Below, one piece after another: positions 60,286-62,690 of a stretch of DNA of 62,690 nt. Numbering within the stretch: position 1 is the first letter of the stretch; each line of letters starts with the position of its first letter. The notes below the pieces were generated by a model. The model did not search any database, was not told where the DNA came from, and saw nothing but the letters and a program-made list of their open reading frames with translations. The translations under genes and the position numbers were made by a program. This DNA comes from Propionibacteriaceae bacterium (GTDB taxonomy: Bacteria > Actinomycetota > Actinomycetes > Propionibacteriales > Propionibacteriaceae): NCBI GenBank assembly GCA_027492545.1, contig JAPUEL010000042.1, positions 152,286 to 214,975 on the forward strand, read 5' to 3'.

Positions 60286-62690
<2,405 letters not shown>

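Overview
High-GC actinobacterial chromosome segment, most likely from the Propionibacteriaceae (Tessaracoccus/Propionibacterium-like). This is inferred from strong GC third-position bias, a sigma-H/zinc anti-sigma pair of the mycothiol-linked type, a PPA1309-family gene, recBCD, a class II (B12) ribonucleotide reductase, and gene order shared with other actinobacteria. From memory, two blocks resemble the Mycobacterium tuberculosis Rv3193c-Rv3198c and Rv3220c-Rv3228 neighbourhoods. No transposase, integrase, phage, CRISPR or obvious island was seen. The window is core chromosome, densely coding, with no gene-free stretch over 300 bp.

Layout. 1-7551: 3' end of a protein-isoaspartate methyltransferase-like gene, PdtaS-type sensor kinase, a 24-residue ribosomal protein bL37 gene, the sigH-rshA redox sigma/anti-sigma operon, SRAP abasic-site protein, DoxX, aroA-rsgA and hisN. 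7563-13677: serA and a five-gene oligopeptide/dipeptide ABC importer. 13797-19697: FUSC membrane protein, LacI regulator, baeRF-type protein, and a RecQ-like helicase fused to a phosphoribosyltransferase-like domain. 19830-19906: initiator tRNA. 19978-30110: aldo/keto reductase, DUF1349 protein, an M16 peptidase pair, UPF0182 / PPA1309 / PDZ-LonC operon and a zinicin-like metalloprotease. 30340-41214: DUF5679 zinc ribbon, a reduced ThiF/cyclodehydratase-like protein, uvrD2, and the recC-recB-recD operon. 41220-47868: aminotransferase, a glutamate-cysteine-ligase-like enzyme paired with a glutamine amidotransferase, the head-to-head sigA and sigB genes, and tesB. 47877-62690: hrpA-USP-PNPOx cluster, TY-chaperone-like protein, AEC transporter, VTT/DedA-like protein, corA, ilvD, rhodanese, a conserved small protein, and nrdJ (cut by the window end).

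The most striking signal is regulatory. The exact ECF motif GGAAY-N18-GTT of the sigma-R/sigma-H class occurs upstream of sigH itself and upstream of sigB. It also occurs as a near-palindromic, two-way element between sigA and sigB, suggesting a redox-stress sigma cascade in which sigma-H can feed the primary and secondary sigma factors. A second recurring signal is TANNNT-N6-start, the signature of leaderless transcripts. It includes a perfect palindrome that serves two divergent leaderless genes. Other points of interest are phased tandem repeats at 30612 and 59511, and a 20-bp palindrome inside the initiator-tRNA promoter. All function calls are by reading motifs; no search was run.
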